From assembly GCA_007135125.1 (NCBI GenBank), contig SLJK01000080.1, forward strand, positions 1 to 38,529: 38,529 nucleotides of DNA, in the 5' to 3' direction. This DNA is from Syntrophomonadaceae bacterium (GTDB taxonomy: Bacteria > Bacillota > Dethiobacteria > DTU022 > UBA8154). The notes beneath the pieces are model-generated. The model searched no databases. It was given only the letters and a program-made list of their open reading frames with translations, and was not told the DNA's origin. This document shows positions 1 through 10,056 of this stretch, piece by piece (the stretch's first letter is position 1; the number at the start of each line of letters is the position of its first letter). The position numbers and the translations under genes are program-made.

Positions 1-841
1 AGAAGCCTTTGCCGCTCTTGCGACCAAGATACCCGGCATGAACCATTTTTTCAAGCAGGTAACAGGGACGATAACGGGCATCACCCAATTTTTCGTAAAG
101 GGTTCTGGTCTTGGCCAAATGCGTATCGATCCCAATAAGGTCAATTAGCGCCAGGGGACCCATAGGCTGATTGGAACCCATTTGCAGCGCCTTGTCAATA
201 TCACCTACACCGCCAATGCCCTCCTCCAGGACCCATACGGCCTCATTTAGAAGAGCGGCAAGAACACGGCTGGCTATGCCGGCAATACCTTCCTTGAAAG
301 TAACGACCGGTTCTTTACCTAAGAACTCTGCAAACTCGCGGGTCTTCTCCACAATAGCGGGGTCACTGGCTACCCCGGGCATAATCTCTACCAACCTCAT
401 AACCACGGCAGGGTTAAAAAAGTGCATACCAACCACACGACCGGGCTCCTTAACTGCAGAAGCGATTTCAGAGATACCGCAGGCGGTCGTATTGGTAGCC
501 AAAATTACTCCGGGCTTGGCATAGCCTTCCAGTTCGGAAAATGCTTCTTGCTTGAGCTTAACATCTTCGATTATAGCTTCGATAATAAAGTCCGCATTTG
601 CTGCTTCTTTTCTATCGGTAGTAGTTTTGATACGGCCCAACAGCTCCTTGACTTCCTCCGAAGTCATTTTGCCCTTTTCTACCCTTTTGTTTAAAATATT
701 TTCAATACCAGCAATGCTCTTCTTCAAAATATCATCGTTGATATCCACCAGTATAACGTTCAAACCTTTCTGAGCCATGAGATGGGCAATCCCTGCCCCC
801 ATGATACCTGCACCTAACACAAAGCCTGTTTTAATTTCCAT
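1..841 (-). CDS. hbd: 3-hydroxyacyl-CoA (3-hydroxybutyryl-CoA) dehydrogenase, C-terminus beyond window
   Basis: Reverse-strand translation from ATG at 841: [36 protein letters not shown]... Rossmann GxGxMGxGIA motif, [14 protein letters not shown] and [16 protein letters not shown] motifs. SD GAGGAGGA at normal spacing. Runs off position 1, so absent from the ORF track. Confidence 0.93.
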   Translation of the reverse strand, partial: MEIKTGFVLGAGIMGAGIAHLMAQKGLNVILVDINDDILKKSIAGIENILNKRVEKGKMTSEEVKELLGRIKTTTDRKEAANADFIIEAIIEDVKLKQEAFSELEGYAKPGVILATNTTACGISEIASAVKEPGRVVGMHFFNPAVVMRLVEIMPGVASDPAIVEKTREFAEFLGKEPVVTFKEGIAGIASRVLAALLNEAVWVLEEGIGGVGDIDKALQMGSNQPMGPLALIDLIGIDTHLAKTRTLYEKLGDARYRPCYLLEKMVHAGYLGRKSGKGF

Positions 842-906
842 AACCTAAATTCCTCCTCTCAAAATGCTTATCTTCTATAAAACCCTTAACAACTCGTGGG
901 TAAGGG

Positions 907-2091
907 TTAGCTCAATCTCTCGATTATCACGGCGAGACCCTGCCCACCACCTACACAAGCACTGGTAAGCCCCAGGGTCTTGTCAAGAGACTTCAGAGCG
1001 TAAAGGTTGGTTGCTATGAGCTTGGTCCCGGTTGCTCCCACGGGATGACCAAGAGCAATAGCTCCGCCAAAGGGGTTTACCAGGTCACGGTTAAGATTTA
1101 ACTCCTTCTCGCAGGCCAGGTATTGAGCGGCAAAAGCCTCATTAAGCTCGATAAGTTCAATATCACCCAACTTTAAACCGGCTTTTTCCAGGGCTTTGGG
1201 TATGGCTACTGCCGGACCGATACCCATGTATTTGGGATCTACACCGGCAGCGGCATAACCCCTTACAGCAGCCAGGGGAGTCAATCCCATGGACTTGGCT
1301 TTCTCTTCGGACATAACTACCATAGCCGAACCACAATCAGAAAGGGCGCAACTGTTTCCGGCAGTTACAGTTCCGCCATCTTTTTTGAAAACCGGCGGCA
1401 GTTTTCCCATCTTTTCCAGAGAAACATCAGCACGGGGGATCTCTTCTTCTTCAACAACCGCTGTACCTTTTTTTTGTTTAACCTCTACGGGCACGATCTC
1501 TTCCTTAAAACGACCTTCTTCCTTAGCTTTTACGGCTTTTTGATGACTTTCCAAAGCAAAGGCATCCTGTTCCTGGCGACTAATATTGTATTTCTCCACC
1601 AAAAGCTCCGCCGTATCACCCATAAACATTCCGGCCAGCGAACACATAAAACCATCCTTATGGAGGCCATCATAGGCTGGGAAATCCCACATACGGGCCC
1701 CCCAACGTGCCTGGGGAATCAGGTAGGGAACATTAGAAGCAGATTCCGTGCCACCCACCACGACCACATCCTGGTCACCGCAGGCAATACCACGGCAAGC
1801 CTCAATAAGGGACTGCATACTGGAAGCACAGCGGACATTAATGGTAAAAGCAGGGACATCAACGGGAAGTCCGCCTTTTACTGAAGAAATACGAGCCACG
1901 TTAGGTCCGATACCCGCCTGCCATCCGCAGCCAAAAATAAGTTGATCTACTTCTTCACCGGGTATACCGGCTCTTTTCATCGCTTCATTTACCACCAGCG
2001 CACCAAGCTCGGAAGCGCTAAGACTGCTAAGGCTTCCTCCAAACCTACCTGCAATCGTTCGAACGGCACTTACAATTACTGGATTCTTCAT
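907..2091 (-). CDS. Acetyl-CoA acetyltransferase (thiolase)
   Basis: Thiolase family: VRTIAGRFGGSLSSLSASELG, NVRCASSMQSL (active-site Cys), GGAIALGHPVGATGTKL, CVGGGQGLAVIIE. ATG at 2091; the track start at 2097 is a TTG. Confidence 0.95.
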   Translation of the reverse strand: MKNPVIVSAVRTIAGRFGGSLSSLSASELGALVVNEAMKRAGIPGEEVDQLIFGCGWQAGIGPNVARISSVKGGLPVDVPAFTINVRCASSMQSLIEACRGIACGDQDVVVVGGTESASNVPYLIPQARWGARMWDFPAYDGLHKDGFMCSLAGMFMGDTAELLVEKYNISRQEQDAFALESHQKAVKAKEEGRFKEEIVPVEVKQKKGTAVVEEEEIPRADVSLEKMGKLPPVFKKDGGTVTAGNSCALSDCGSAMVVMSEEKAKSMGLTPLAAVRGYAAAGVDPKYMGIGPAVAIPKALEKAGLKLGDIELIELNEAFAAQYLACEKELNLNRDLVNPFGGAIALGHPVGATGTKLIATNLYALKSLDKTLGLTSACVGGGQGLAVIIERLS

Positions 2092-2131
2092 AAACAACCC
2101 CGAAAGAAAATTCTTTCGAGTTACCTCCTTT
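2092..2131 (-). promoter_or_regulatory. Shine-Dalgarno AAAGGAGGT, then hairpin CGAAAGAA-TT-TTCTTTCG, then 9 nt to ATG (thiolase translation initiation region)
   Basis: Reverse strand: AAAGGAGGT aact CGAAAGAATTTTCTTTCG gggttgttt ATG; SD-ATG gap 31 nt, of which 18 nt is a perfect inverted repeat (2101-2118). Confidence 0.7.
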
Positions 2132-2562
2132 CAAATGCAAAGTATGTTTCGATAAACATTGACCTGTTAAGTAAAATTTTGAATATCACACATTACCAAA
2201 TAATAAACGGAAGAAAAATACAATTCCCTCAGCTACGGAAATACCACTGCCTGTATACGCTATGATATCTTTTTTTACCTCCTTTCAGCTCCTTTCGGTT
2301 TATACTTAGAACATATGATAAATGGGGAAATAATATCCTAATTGCTCAGATAGCACACTGAAAGCTAATTAACGACAGGAGCATTGCCCTGCACATGCTT
2401 ATATTCTCCTTTTCTCAGCAAGATCCCTTTTTCAGCAATTATTTTAATATTTAAATTTTAACGCAGGTTTGCTGCAAAAAAAAACGCAACAAATAACATG
2501 CTATCATAAAATACAACATGTTGGTTTTTGTTGACTATCCCACATTGAAAAAGATAATACAA

Positions 2563-3435
2563 TTAAGGTATTATTTTATTTAAGGCATACTCAATAATTC
2601 CTTCTGCACCTGCTTCTTTTAGTTTGGTGACCATCTCACGTACAGTCTTTTCATCAATAACAGTTTCAACCGCCACCCAGTCATCTTCGTACAGGTCAGA
2701 TATGGTTGGTTTCCTAAGGGCGGGTAGTAAGGACAATACCTTTTCCAGGTTTCCTTTGCTGACATTCATTTTTAGGCCCACTTTTTCCTCTGCCATCAGG
2801 GCACCCCTCAAGAGAGTAACCATCTGCTCAATTTTTTTCTTCTTCCAGGCTGATTTCCAGCTTTCCTTGTTCGCTATAAAACGAGGTGTTGATTCCAGGA
2901 TTGTTTCTATGATGCGGAGATTGTTCGCTTTCAGCGATCTTCCTGTCTCCGTAAGTTCTGCAATAGCATCGACCAGGGCAGGAGGTTTTACCTCGGTCGC
3001 CCCCCAGGAAAATTCTACGGCTGCCTCTACCTTGTTTTCCAGCAAAAATTGTCGTGTTACTTCTACCAGTTCTGTGGCAATCTTTTTGCCCTGCAAATCA
3101 GAGACCGAGTTGATGGGAGAATCCTTGGGAACTGCAAGAACAAGCTTTACCGGCCTCAAACCTTGTTTGGAGTAATTCATATCAGCGACCTCTATTACCT
3201 CAGCTCCGGTTTCTGTAATCCAGTCCTTTCCCGAAATACCAGCATCAAGCACTCCTTCTTCAGTATAGCGTGGAATTTCTTGTGCCCTGATAAGAATACA
3301 CTCTATTTCTTCATCATCTATATAAGGAAAATAAGAACGTTCATTAACATAAATATTAAACCCGGCTTTCTTAAAGATCTCAATGGTCGTTTTTTGCAAA
3401 CTCCCGGCAGGCAGACCAAGGGTTAGTTTTTCCAT
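2563..3435 (-). CDS. hisG: ATP phosphoribosyltransferase, long form with C-terminal regulatory domain
   Basis: [57 protein letters not shown] motifs; about 290 aa with C-terminal domain. Confidence 0.92.
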   Translation of the reverse strand: MEKLTLGLPAGSLQKTTIEIFKKAGFNIYVNERSYFPYIDDEEIECILIRAQEIPRYTEEGVLDAGISGKDWITETGAEVIEVADMNYSKQGLRPVKLVLAVPKDSPINSVSDLQGKKIATELVEVTRQFLLENKVEAAVEFSWGATEVKPPALVDAIAELTETGRSLKANNLRIIETILESTPRFIANKESWKSAWKKKKIEQMVTLLRGALMAEEKVGLKMNVSKGNLEKVLSLLPALRKPTISDLYEDDWVAVETVIDEKTVREMVTKLKEAGAEGIIEYALNKIIP

Positions 3436-3472
3436 TTTATCTTCATGACCTCCTTGACATTTATTTTCACTA

Positions 3473-3501
3473 ATTATAACAATTAGGATAGGTTAAAACA
3501 A
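3473..3501 (-). promoter_or_regulatory. Predicted sigma-A promoter for hisG (TTGTTT-17-TATAAT)
   Basis: Reverse strand: TTGTTT (3501-3496), 17-nt spacer, TATAAT (3478-3473), upstream of AAGGAGG and hisG ATG. Confidence 0.65.
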
Positions 3502-3599
3502 TACGGGGATCGGTTAACTCGAATAATTATGTAAAATAGAAAAAGACAATTTCCTATGCTTCAGTTAGAAAATGTTGGAGAAACAGCACTTGAGAGGTA

Positions 3600-3642
3600 G
3601 AAAAAAAGGGGGGAACAAATCATAGATTTATCCCCCTGTTAA
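3600..3642 (-). terminator. Rho-independent terminator downstream of trpB2
   Basis: Reverse strand: GGGGGATAAATC-TAT-GATTTGTTCCCCCC followed by TTTTTTT. Confidence 0.7.
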
Positions 3643-3787
3643 AGGAGTACATTCAACTTTGTTACAATCTAAAGAATATGAAATACTCATCCGCATCCTC
3701 TAAGGCAATTAGCTCTCCTCGTTACCTCTCATCTCGTCGTTCAAGATATTCACTGTTAACTTGCTTTTCCAATCCGGTTCCAAACTC

Positions 3788-5152
3788 TTACTTAGGCTTG
3801 GGGTAGCCGTTCAGTACTTTTACAGCTTCTTGAATCTCATCTTCCGGCATGTGATAATCAGTCAAAAGGCCTTCCAGGTAAGCATCATAACCGCTCAAAT
3901 CCAGTAACCCATGACCACTCAAATTAAATAAAATGTTTTTGCTTTTGCCTTCTTCCTTTGCTTTAAGAGCCTCCTGTATGACAGCAGCAATGGCATGGTT
4001 CGTTTCTGGAGCACAGATAGTCCCCTGGGTTCGAGCAAAAATTACCCCTGCTTCATAACTCTGCAGCTGGTCATAAGACCTGGGCTCAACCAGCTTGTCC
4101 CTAACCAACTGGCTTACCAGTGGAGACATTCCATGGTACCTGAGCCCTCCGGCGTGTATTGGTTTGGGCAAAAAATTATGCCCCAGAGTAAACATAGGTA
4201 AAAGTGGTGTAGTGGCCGCCGTATCACCAAAATCATAGGCAAAAGGTCCCCTGGTTATGGTAGGGCAGGCAGTGGGTTCTACAGCCACGATCGATAGATC
4301 TTTGCCATGAATCTTGTCCCTGATAAAGGGAAAAGCAAGACCGGCAAAATTGCTTCCCCCACCCACACATCCAATTACTACATCAGGGTATTCACCCACA
4401 GTTTTCATCTGTTTTTGAGATTCCAGCCCGATAATAGTCTGATGAAGCATGACATGGTTTAGAACACTGCCCAGGGAATATTTGGTATCTGCAGTGGAAA
4501 CAGCATCCTCAATGGCTTCACTGATAGCAATTCCCAGGCTTCCTGAACAGTCCGGGTCTTCCTCCAGGAGCTTCCTTCCAAATTGGGTATCAGAACTGGG
4601 ACTGGGAACACATTGTGCGCCCCAAGTTTTCATCATTAACTGCCGATAAGGCTTTTGTTCATAACTGACTCTCACCATGTAAACCTTAAGTTCCAACCCA
4701 AACATGGAACAGCCAAGGCTCAGGGCACAGCCCCACTGGCCTGCACCGGTTTCCGTGGCCAACCTTTTGATGCCGAAAGCCTTGTTATAATATGCCTGGG
4801 CTATAGCCGTATTAGGTTTGTGACTGCCGGCAGGGCTCACAGATTCATCTTTAAAATAAATCTTTGCCGGGGTGTCCAAGTATTTCTCCAAAGCAGTTGC
4901 CCTCTGCAGCGGGGTAGGCCTCCACAACAAAAATTTTTCCAGAACCTCATCTGGAATGTCAATCCAACGTTCGGTGCTTACCTCCTGCTCGATAAGGTTC
5001 ATAGGAAAAATGGGCGCCAGATCATCCGGACCGACCGGCTGCCCCGTGGCAGGGTTTAAAGGGGGTTGCAAAGGTGTAGGCATATCTGCCTGGATATTGT
5101 ACCACTGCCTGGGAATCTCGCTTTCGGCTAAAAAAACCTTTTGTATTTCCAT
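3788..5152 (-). CDS. trpB2: TrpB2-type tryptophan synthase beta-like protein (PLP-dependent)
   Basis: [83 protein letters not shown]. Likely start ATG 5152 (track start 5227). Confidence 0.92.
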   Translation of the reverse strand: MEIQKVFLAESEIPRQWYNIQADMPTPLQPPLNPATGQPVGPDDLAPIFPMNLIEQEVSTERWIDIPDEVLEKFLLWRPTPLQRATALEKYLDTPAKIYFKDESVSPAGSHKPNTAIAQAYYNKAFGIKRLATETGAGQWGCALSLGCSMFGLELKVYMVRVSYEQKPYRQLMMKTWGAQCVPSPSSDTQFGRKLLEEDPDCSGSLGIAISEAIEDAVSTADTKYSLGSVLNHVMLHQTIIGLESQKQMKTVGEYPDVVIGCVGGGSNFAGLAFPFIRDKIHGKDLSIVAVEPTACPTITRGPFAYDFGDTAATTPLLPMFTLGHNFLPKPIHAGGLRYHGMSPLVSQLVRDKLVEPRSYDQLQSYEAGVIFARTQGTICAPETNHAIAAVIQEALKAKEEGKSKNILFNLSGHGLLDLSGYDAYLEGLLTDYHMPEDEIQEAVKVLNGYPKPK

Positions 5153-5342
5153 AATAATCCGCCTGGTTCTTAAACACCGTTTCCGGTGCAAAGGCCTCCC
5201 CCTACCAGGCTTTCCCACTCCTTTCATGATTGTATTTGCATGTGCCTGTTCGGCACAGCTGCACAGATAGATAAAGGGGGAACCTGATTGCCGTTTGCTC
5301 TACTCTTCCTAAAATAATGAAAGTGAGCATAAAGTGAACATT

Positions 5343-5372
5343 AAAAAAACCTTCGTTCGTAAGGGACGAAGG
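5343..5372 (-). terminator. T-box regulatory terminator
   Basis: CCTTCGT-cccttac-gaACGAAGG followed by TTTTTTT on the reverse strand. Confidence 0.85.
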
Positions 5373-5641
5373 TCTACTCGCGGTGCCACCCAATTTACCC
5401 CCAAAGGGGTCACTCTGCAAGGTACGGGAAGCAATAAAATATTCCGATACCCCTTTCTTTTAACGGTGAAATTCCGTCCTCTCCTACTTCCAATTTCGGA
5501 CAGGCACCTCAAGGACCCATTCCCCATAGTAGTTTTGGTACCGGACTTCCAGCATCAGACCAGACAGTCATCAGCCCGGCTCTCTGAACCATCTTCCCAG
5601 GCTACTACTTCCCTTCATCGGCTATTTACTTTTTTAAATTT
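5343..5641 (-). ncRNA. T-box leader riboswitch, predicted tRNA-Trp specific, controlling trpB2
   Basis: Reverse strand carries TGGGTGGCACCGCG (5392-5379; canonical T-box sequence with UGGC bulge) followed by terminator CCTTCGTCCCTTACGAACGAAGGTTTTTTT. Stem I has AAGGGAAGTAGTAG, CAGAGAG and, on the 3' side, GAA-TGG-GTCCTT, giving UGG (Trp) as specifier at 5519-5517. Confidence 0.92.
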
Positions 5642-5647
5642 GCACAA

Positions 5648-5676
5648 ATAATAACACAGAGACCTGCCAATGTCAA
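5648..5676 (-). promoter_or_regulatory. Predicted sigma-A promoter of the T-box/trpB2 transcript (TTGACA-17-TATTAT)
   Basis: Reverse strand TTGACA (5676-5671), 17-nt spacer, TATTAT (5653-5648). Confidence 0.8.
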
Positions 5677-5867
5677 CAACGAAACATGCATTTGCAGGAA
5701 TCCCACCGATGCTACTCCTCGCTGATGATAGTTTTAATCTTCCAGTATCATCCATCCCCAAAAATAGACAGCAGCAAGGAATTAAAAGGAGATTCTATTG
5801 ACACTTCAAACGTGATATAGTAAATGTAGTAATATAAGCAGATCACCATGAAAGGCAGTCGATAAAC

Positions 5868-6494
5868 ATGACAGACAACTACCGTGCGGTATTGGAAAAA
5901 TCTCGAGTGGTTTTTGCAGAAAACGAACCGCAAAAAATGGCACAAAAAGGGGGCGCAGCTTTTCTTATTTATCCTTCTTATTCCATCAGGGAAATCGTGA
6001 TTCCCTTCCTGGGAGAAGTGTGCCGCGTAACATGGCCAGGCGGAGAAGTGTTTCCTTTTATAGGGAAGAAAGAACTGTCTTTTGCTCCTTCACTGCTTAT
6101 TTTGCACTACCTGACGCGAGCCAGTGGTGCCTACCCGGAAGGCAGGTGGCTTAGTTTTAAAGAACTTTGGGGCGGCAAAAGCTTCGATGCGGCTTTTCAG
6201 GCACGTTCCCTGAAACCAATAAGCGATCACTTCCATAACAATGAACAGTTCTTCCAAAAGACATCTGTCAAACTGGGTGGGATATCAAACCGTGAGCTGC
6301 CAGACAGCTACCTGTTTTTTGCATTCCCGCACCTCCCGCTGCTCTGCTCTTTAAGCCCCGGAGATGAGGAAATACCTACCAGAAGCACAATTCTTTATGA
6401 TTCAGTGGCCAACGTCTATTTGGAAACTGAAGATCTGGCAGTGCTTGGAGAAATTCTGGCAGAAAGATTGATCGAAAAATCACAGAGTATCTGA
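5868..6494 (+). CDS. DUF3786-like domain protein of unknown function
   Basis: Intact 208-aa ORF; general resemblance (SLLILHYLTRASGAYPEGRWLSFKELWGGKSFDAAFQARS) to DUF3786 proteins of anaerobes, recalled from memory. Confidence 0.65.
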   Translation: MTDNYRAVLEKSRVVFAENEPQKMAQKGGAAFLIYPSYSIREIVIPFLGEVCRVTWPGGEVFPFIGKKELSFAPSLLILHYLTRASGAYPEGRWLSFKELWGGKSFDAAFQARSLKPISDHFHNNEQFFQKTSVKLGGISNRELPDSYLFFAFPHLPLLCSLSPGDEEIPTRSTILYDSVANVYLETEDLAVLGEILAERLIEKSQSI

Positions 6495-6580
6495 CTAAAA
6501 AATCGTATCTCCCATTATTTCATTTTCCACTACCTGTTTAGTACACAAATATAATATCAAAAAGGAGAGGTGAAACTTCC

Positions 6581-7372
6581 GTGGACTACAGCACAGTGCA
6601 TTGGGAAATAAAAGACGGAGTAGGAATTATTACCCTGAACCGCCCCGAAAAGCTAAACACTTTTTCGGTGCAGGTATTTCATGATTTACAGGAAATCTTC
6701 TCAAACGCCGAAAACGAACAATCTGTTAGAGTTCTTTTAATTAAGGGATCAGGTGCTTCATTTTCCGCAGGTGGAGATATGGAAATGCTTAAGTACCTCG
6801 GCAGCTTCCAGGAGCAAGCCCTGCTGCAAGAAGCAATCGCAAAGCTTGTAAAGCTGGCCGCTCAATTAAACCACCTGGAAATACCCTCCATAGCGGCAGT
6901 CCAGGGATACTGCCTGGGAGTAGGACTTTCTCTTGCCTCCTTATGTGACATACGCCTGGCCTCAAAAACTGCCATCTTTGGAACAGAGTTCGTCGCCATG
7001 GGACTCGTTCCGGACACAGGTATCCTTTATTCTCTCTCAAGGCTCGTGGGCCTGGGGAAAGCAAAAGAAATGCTTCTAACCTGCAGAAGAATAAAAGCTG
7101 AAGAAGCGGAGAAAATTGGACTGGTTAACAGTCTATTCTCCGCTGAAGAACTGGAGCAGGAAGCCTTTAATATGGCTTCCCGGATTGCTCAGCTTCCCCC
7201 GGTCTCCCTAAAAATGGCCAGAGAAGGACTTAATAGGTTTACTGGAGCAACCATAGAAGAAGTGCTTTCATATGAATCCCTGGCCCAGGCGTTATGCCTA
7301 AGAACAGAAGACCATCATGAAGCTGTTTCCGCCTTTCTTTCCAAGAGAAAACCTTCTTTTCATGGAAAATAA
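6581..7372 (+). CDS. Enoyl-CoA hydratase/isomerase family protein
   Basis: Crotonase fold: GIITLNRPEKLNTFS, GSGASFSAGGDMEML, AAVQGYCLGVGLSLASLCDIRLAS, VPDTGILYSLSRLVG. GTG start with AAAAGGAGAGGTG SD. Confidence 0.93.
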   Translation: MDYSTVHWEIKDGVGIITLNRPEKLNTFSVQVFHDLQEIFSNAENEQSVRVLLIKGSGASFSAGGDMEMLKYLGSFQEQALLQEAIAKLVKLAAQLNHLEIPSIAAVQGYCLGVGLSLASLCDIRLASKTAIFGTEFVAMGLVPDTGILYSLSRLVGLGKAKEMLLTCRRIKAEEAEKIGLVNSLFSAEELEQEAFNMASRIAQLPPVSLKMAREGLNRFTGATIEEVLSYESLAQALCLRTEDHHEAVSAFLSKRKPSFHGK

Positions 7373-7480
7373 AACAAGTATATTTATATACTTTAACAAA
7401 GAGGGGAAGGGTCATCAAAGCAGCAGGCAAGAGTTTATAAATAATACAAACCAGATATTTCAAGGAAAGGATGAATAAAA

Positions 7481-8200
7481 GTGGGCAAATTTGAAAAAGT
7501 CGTAGCTATTTGCGGTTCACCCAGGGCAGAAGTCCCTGATCAGAAATCCTTAACCCAGAAGATGCTGAATACTTTTCTGGAAGGCCTGGCACCCCCGCAG
7601 GTGCGGGTATTTTTTCCGCACTTAATGAATATCAGTTACTGCAAGGGATGTTTAACCTGCTGGTTCAAAACACCTGGTATTTGCGACATAGATGATGACA
7701 TGGGCTTAATCAAGGAAGAAATTGAAAAGTCGGACCTGCTTATCCTGGCCAGTCCTGTGTATGTGGACGGATTCAGCGCCCAAACAAAAACTGTGCTGGA
7801 TAGGAGCATAAGCCTATTGGATCCCCTAATTTCTATCGACGAAGAAGGCCACTGCCGCCACGAACTTCTTAACCCCCGCCAATGGAGCTCTGTCTTAATC
7901 TCCACCTGTGGGTTTTCGGAGCTGGATAATTTCGATCATATAAGAAACCACTATAGGGCTATCTGCCGCAATCTTTACTGGAAAAACGCGGGAGAAATTC
8001 TGCTTCCGGCCAGTGCCCTGGGCTTTGTTCCTCGAAAATATGAGGATAAATTCCAGGCTATAACAAATGCAGGAAGAGAGCTCATGGAAAAGGGTGAAAT
8101 TGCAGAAGAAACAATGAATTTTATTTCCCGGGAAATTGTAAGCGCCACCCAGTACCGGGATTTCCTCAATCCCTTTTTCAAAAAGTTAAAGCAGCGATAA
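7481..8200 (+). CDS. Flavodoxin-like / NADPH-dependent FMN reductase family protein
   Basis: KVVAICGSPRAE N-terminus, CKGCLTCWFKTPGICDIDDDM, SDLLILASPVYVDGFSAQTKTVLDRS. Confidence 0.88.
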   Translation: MGKFEKVVAICGSPRAEVPDQKSLTQKMLNTFLEGLAPPQVRVFFPHLMNISYCKGCLTCWFKTPGICDIDDDMGLIKEEIEKSDLLILASPVYVDGFSAQTKTVLDRSISLLDPLISIDEEGHCRHELLNPRQWSSVLISTCGFSELDNFDHIRNHYRAICRNLYWKNAGEILLPASALGFVPRKYEDKFQAITNAGRELMEKGEIAEETMNFISREIVSATQYRDFLNPFFKKLKQR

Positions 8201-8208
8201 ATGAGGTC

Positions 8209-8697
8209 TCAAAAAAACAGGTTTTCCAGGGTATGGGCTACTGCACCAGCCGCCACACAAAAAGGCACGCTTAATCCCATTCTCAGCAGGGCAAAACGAG
8301 GGCCAAGAAAACCTACTTCATAAGGCGTTTTGCTCAGCGACAAAAGAGTCCATCCTGTAATAAGTGACACCGTTGTACCCATACCCGCCCCGGCTCCGTA
8401 AATTGAGGCGATAATGGGAAAAGATGCGTAAGGTCCCATTGCCAAAAGCATCCCCCCAAGTGTCCCCAACAGGACACCCTTCAGGCCAGCCTCCCGGGCC
8501 AGCCATTGATGCACAAACTCTTCAGGGATAAGGGCTTCTAACATCCCTGCCAAAATAAAGGCTGCCAAAATCACGGGCAAAACCGCAACAAGTTGCTGAA
8601 TACCACTGCTCAGCCCCTGAATATGATGCTTCCGGCGAGTATTAACCCAGAACAGGGCCAGGCCAATAATAAGAAGGACCAGAGCGGGTAACAGCAT
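8209..8697 (-). CDS. Half-size permease subunit (UPF0718/ArsP-like half), second gene of a coupled pair
   Basis: 162-aa multi-TM protein; start codon overlaps upstream stop (TAATG); internal similarity to its neighbour (GL.G.L...GPY..FP). Confidence 0.6.
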   Translation of the reverse strand: MLLPALVLLIIGLALFWVNTRRKHHIQGLSSGIQQLVAVLPVILAAFILAGMLEALIPEEFVHQWLAREAGLKGVLLGTLGGMLLAMGPYASFPIIASIYGAGAGMGTTVSLITGWTLLSLSKTPYEVGFLGPRFALLRMGLSVPFCVAAGAVAHTLENLFF

Positions 8698-9224
8698 TAT
8701 TCTTCCCCCTTATTCTCAAAGAACCTATCCATTTTTCCCGGAACAATATAGCGGGCCAATAAGCCCATCAAAATGGGCACCGGTATGGTAATTACATTTC
8801 TCAAAAGGGCAATTCCGGGATGAATCAGGCCTATTTCCATGGGGATACGTGCAAAATCATAGACGTGCTTGCCTGAAAGAAAAGATAAAAAAAGGTAAAA
8901 AGGTAGCTTCCCTCCTTTAAAGCTAACCAGGAAAGGGTAATAAACATAAGGGGGCCCGGGGAACAGACCACCGGCCAGTGCCCCCAAAATTATCCCTTTG
9001 AACCCAGAAAATCTCTGTAAGAAATTATTGATCGTATCCCCTGAGACCAGTACCTGGAGCTGACCGATCATAAAAAATGCAGCCAGCAGCAGAGGCAGCG
9101 CTCGCAAAAAAGTGCTTATACTATTTAAAAACCCTTCTGTTACCAAAGAAAAACCGCCGGTAATATAGGCGGATAGAACAAGGGCAATAGTAGCAACGGG
9201 AAGAACCACGAAAGAACCCCTCAT
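8697..9224 (-). CDS. Half-size permease subunit (UPF0718/ArsP-like half), first gene of a coupled pair
   Basis: 175-aa multi-TM protein; FSGFKGIILGALAGGLFPGPPYVYYPFLVSFKGGKLPFYLFLSFLSGKH; GGAGG SD at normal spacing. Confidence 0.6.
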   Translation of the reverse strand: MRGSFVVLPVATIALVLSAYITGGFSLVTEGFLNSISTFLRALPLLLAAFFMIGQLQVLVSGDTINNFLQRFSGFKGIILGALAGGLFPGPPYVYYPFLVSFKGGKLPFYLFLSFLSGKHVYDFARIPMEIGLIHPGIALLRNVITIPVPILMGLLARYIVPGKMDRFFENKGEE

Positions 9225-9297
9225 GGCAAACCTCCATCCCGGGAAACTCTATATACAAGAGCATTACCCCGGATCAGCAATATTTTGGCGTTGAACT

Positions 9298-10056
9298 TTA
9301 AACTTTACCTTCCAACCCCTCCAAAAAAGCCAGTAGCGCTTCTCCCAGGGAACGGTGATTATAACCACCTTCCAGGGCGGCGAAGAGACGGCCGTTACAC
9401 TTCTCCCCGGCATAAGTTCCAAGAAGCCTACCCATGGCACCATATTCTTCTGTAGTCAACATTCCTCCCCAGTCCTCTGCATGTCGGTCAAAACCGGCCG
9501 ACACGGCTACCAGATCAAACTCTACTTCTTCCAGGCATTTCTCCAGGTTTTCAACGAAGGAACCACCGTCACGTCCTTTAACATGACAATAATACACTGC
9601 TTTTTCACCTGTAAAGATATTAGCTGTCCCATCACCATAGTGCAGGTCAAAATCAACAATAATAGCTTTTTCAATTTGTCTTTCTTGAAGCAGCTTGCTC
9701 ACGGCTATAGCCACATTATTAAAATAACAAAAACCCCAACAGGAATCGGGACTGGCATGATGACCGGGAGGACGGCAAAGCGCAAAAGCCAACTCCCCCT
9801 CCACTGCCAACCGGGAAGCCTGCATAGCAGCGCCTGCCGCAAGCAGTGCCATACTATAAACCTGTCCTTCCCTGCGCACACTTTCCAGGTGAAAAGGATA
9901 GTGCACAAGCAACACATCATCTTCACTGCAGGGCGAAGGAGTAACAAGAGGATACCTGTCCTCTACCAATGAAAGCGCATAATCCAAACGTCCCTTTGAA
10001 GCAGCAGGGTCTCCGGTGTAAGTCTGTAAAAATTGGGGATGAAAAACAACCTTCAT
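9298..10056 (-). CDS. Histone deacetylase / AcuC / acetylpolyamine amidohydrolase family protein
   Basis: RPPGHHASPDSCWGFCYFNNVAIA, IVDFDLHYGDGTANIF, VAVSAGFDRHAEDWGG, ALEGGYN motifs. Confidence 0.93.
   Translation of the reverse strand: MKVVFHPQFLQTYTGDPAASKGRLDYALSLVEDRYPLVTPSPCSEDDVLLVHYPFHLESVRREGQVYSMALLAAGAAMQASRLAVEGELAFALCRPPGHHASPDSCWGFCYFNNVAIAVSKLLQERQIEKAIIVDFDLHYGDGTANIFTGEKAVYYCHVKGRDGGSFVENLEKCLEEVEFDLVAVSAGFDRHAEDWGGMLTTEEYGAMGRLLGTYAGEKCNGRLFAALEGGYNHRSLGEALLAFLEGLEGKV

Noticed and set aside
5152-5190. trpB2 as another SD-hairpin-ATG case (GGGGGAGG ... CACCG-GAAA-CGGTG ... ATG)
   Set aside because: A closer SD-like AGGCGGA lies 5 nt from the ATG and the post-hairpin gap is 22 nt, so it does not match the pattern.
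9355-9972. 205-aa plus-strand ORF
   Set aside because: Antisense to the well-supported HDAC-like gene with no recognisable domain; treated as a spurious shadow ORF, as are the other ORFs antisense to strong CDSs (e.g. 1474-1884, 12077-12742, 28164-28631).
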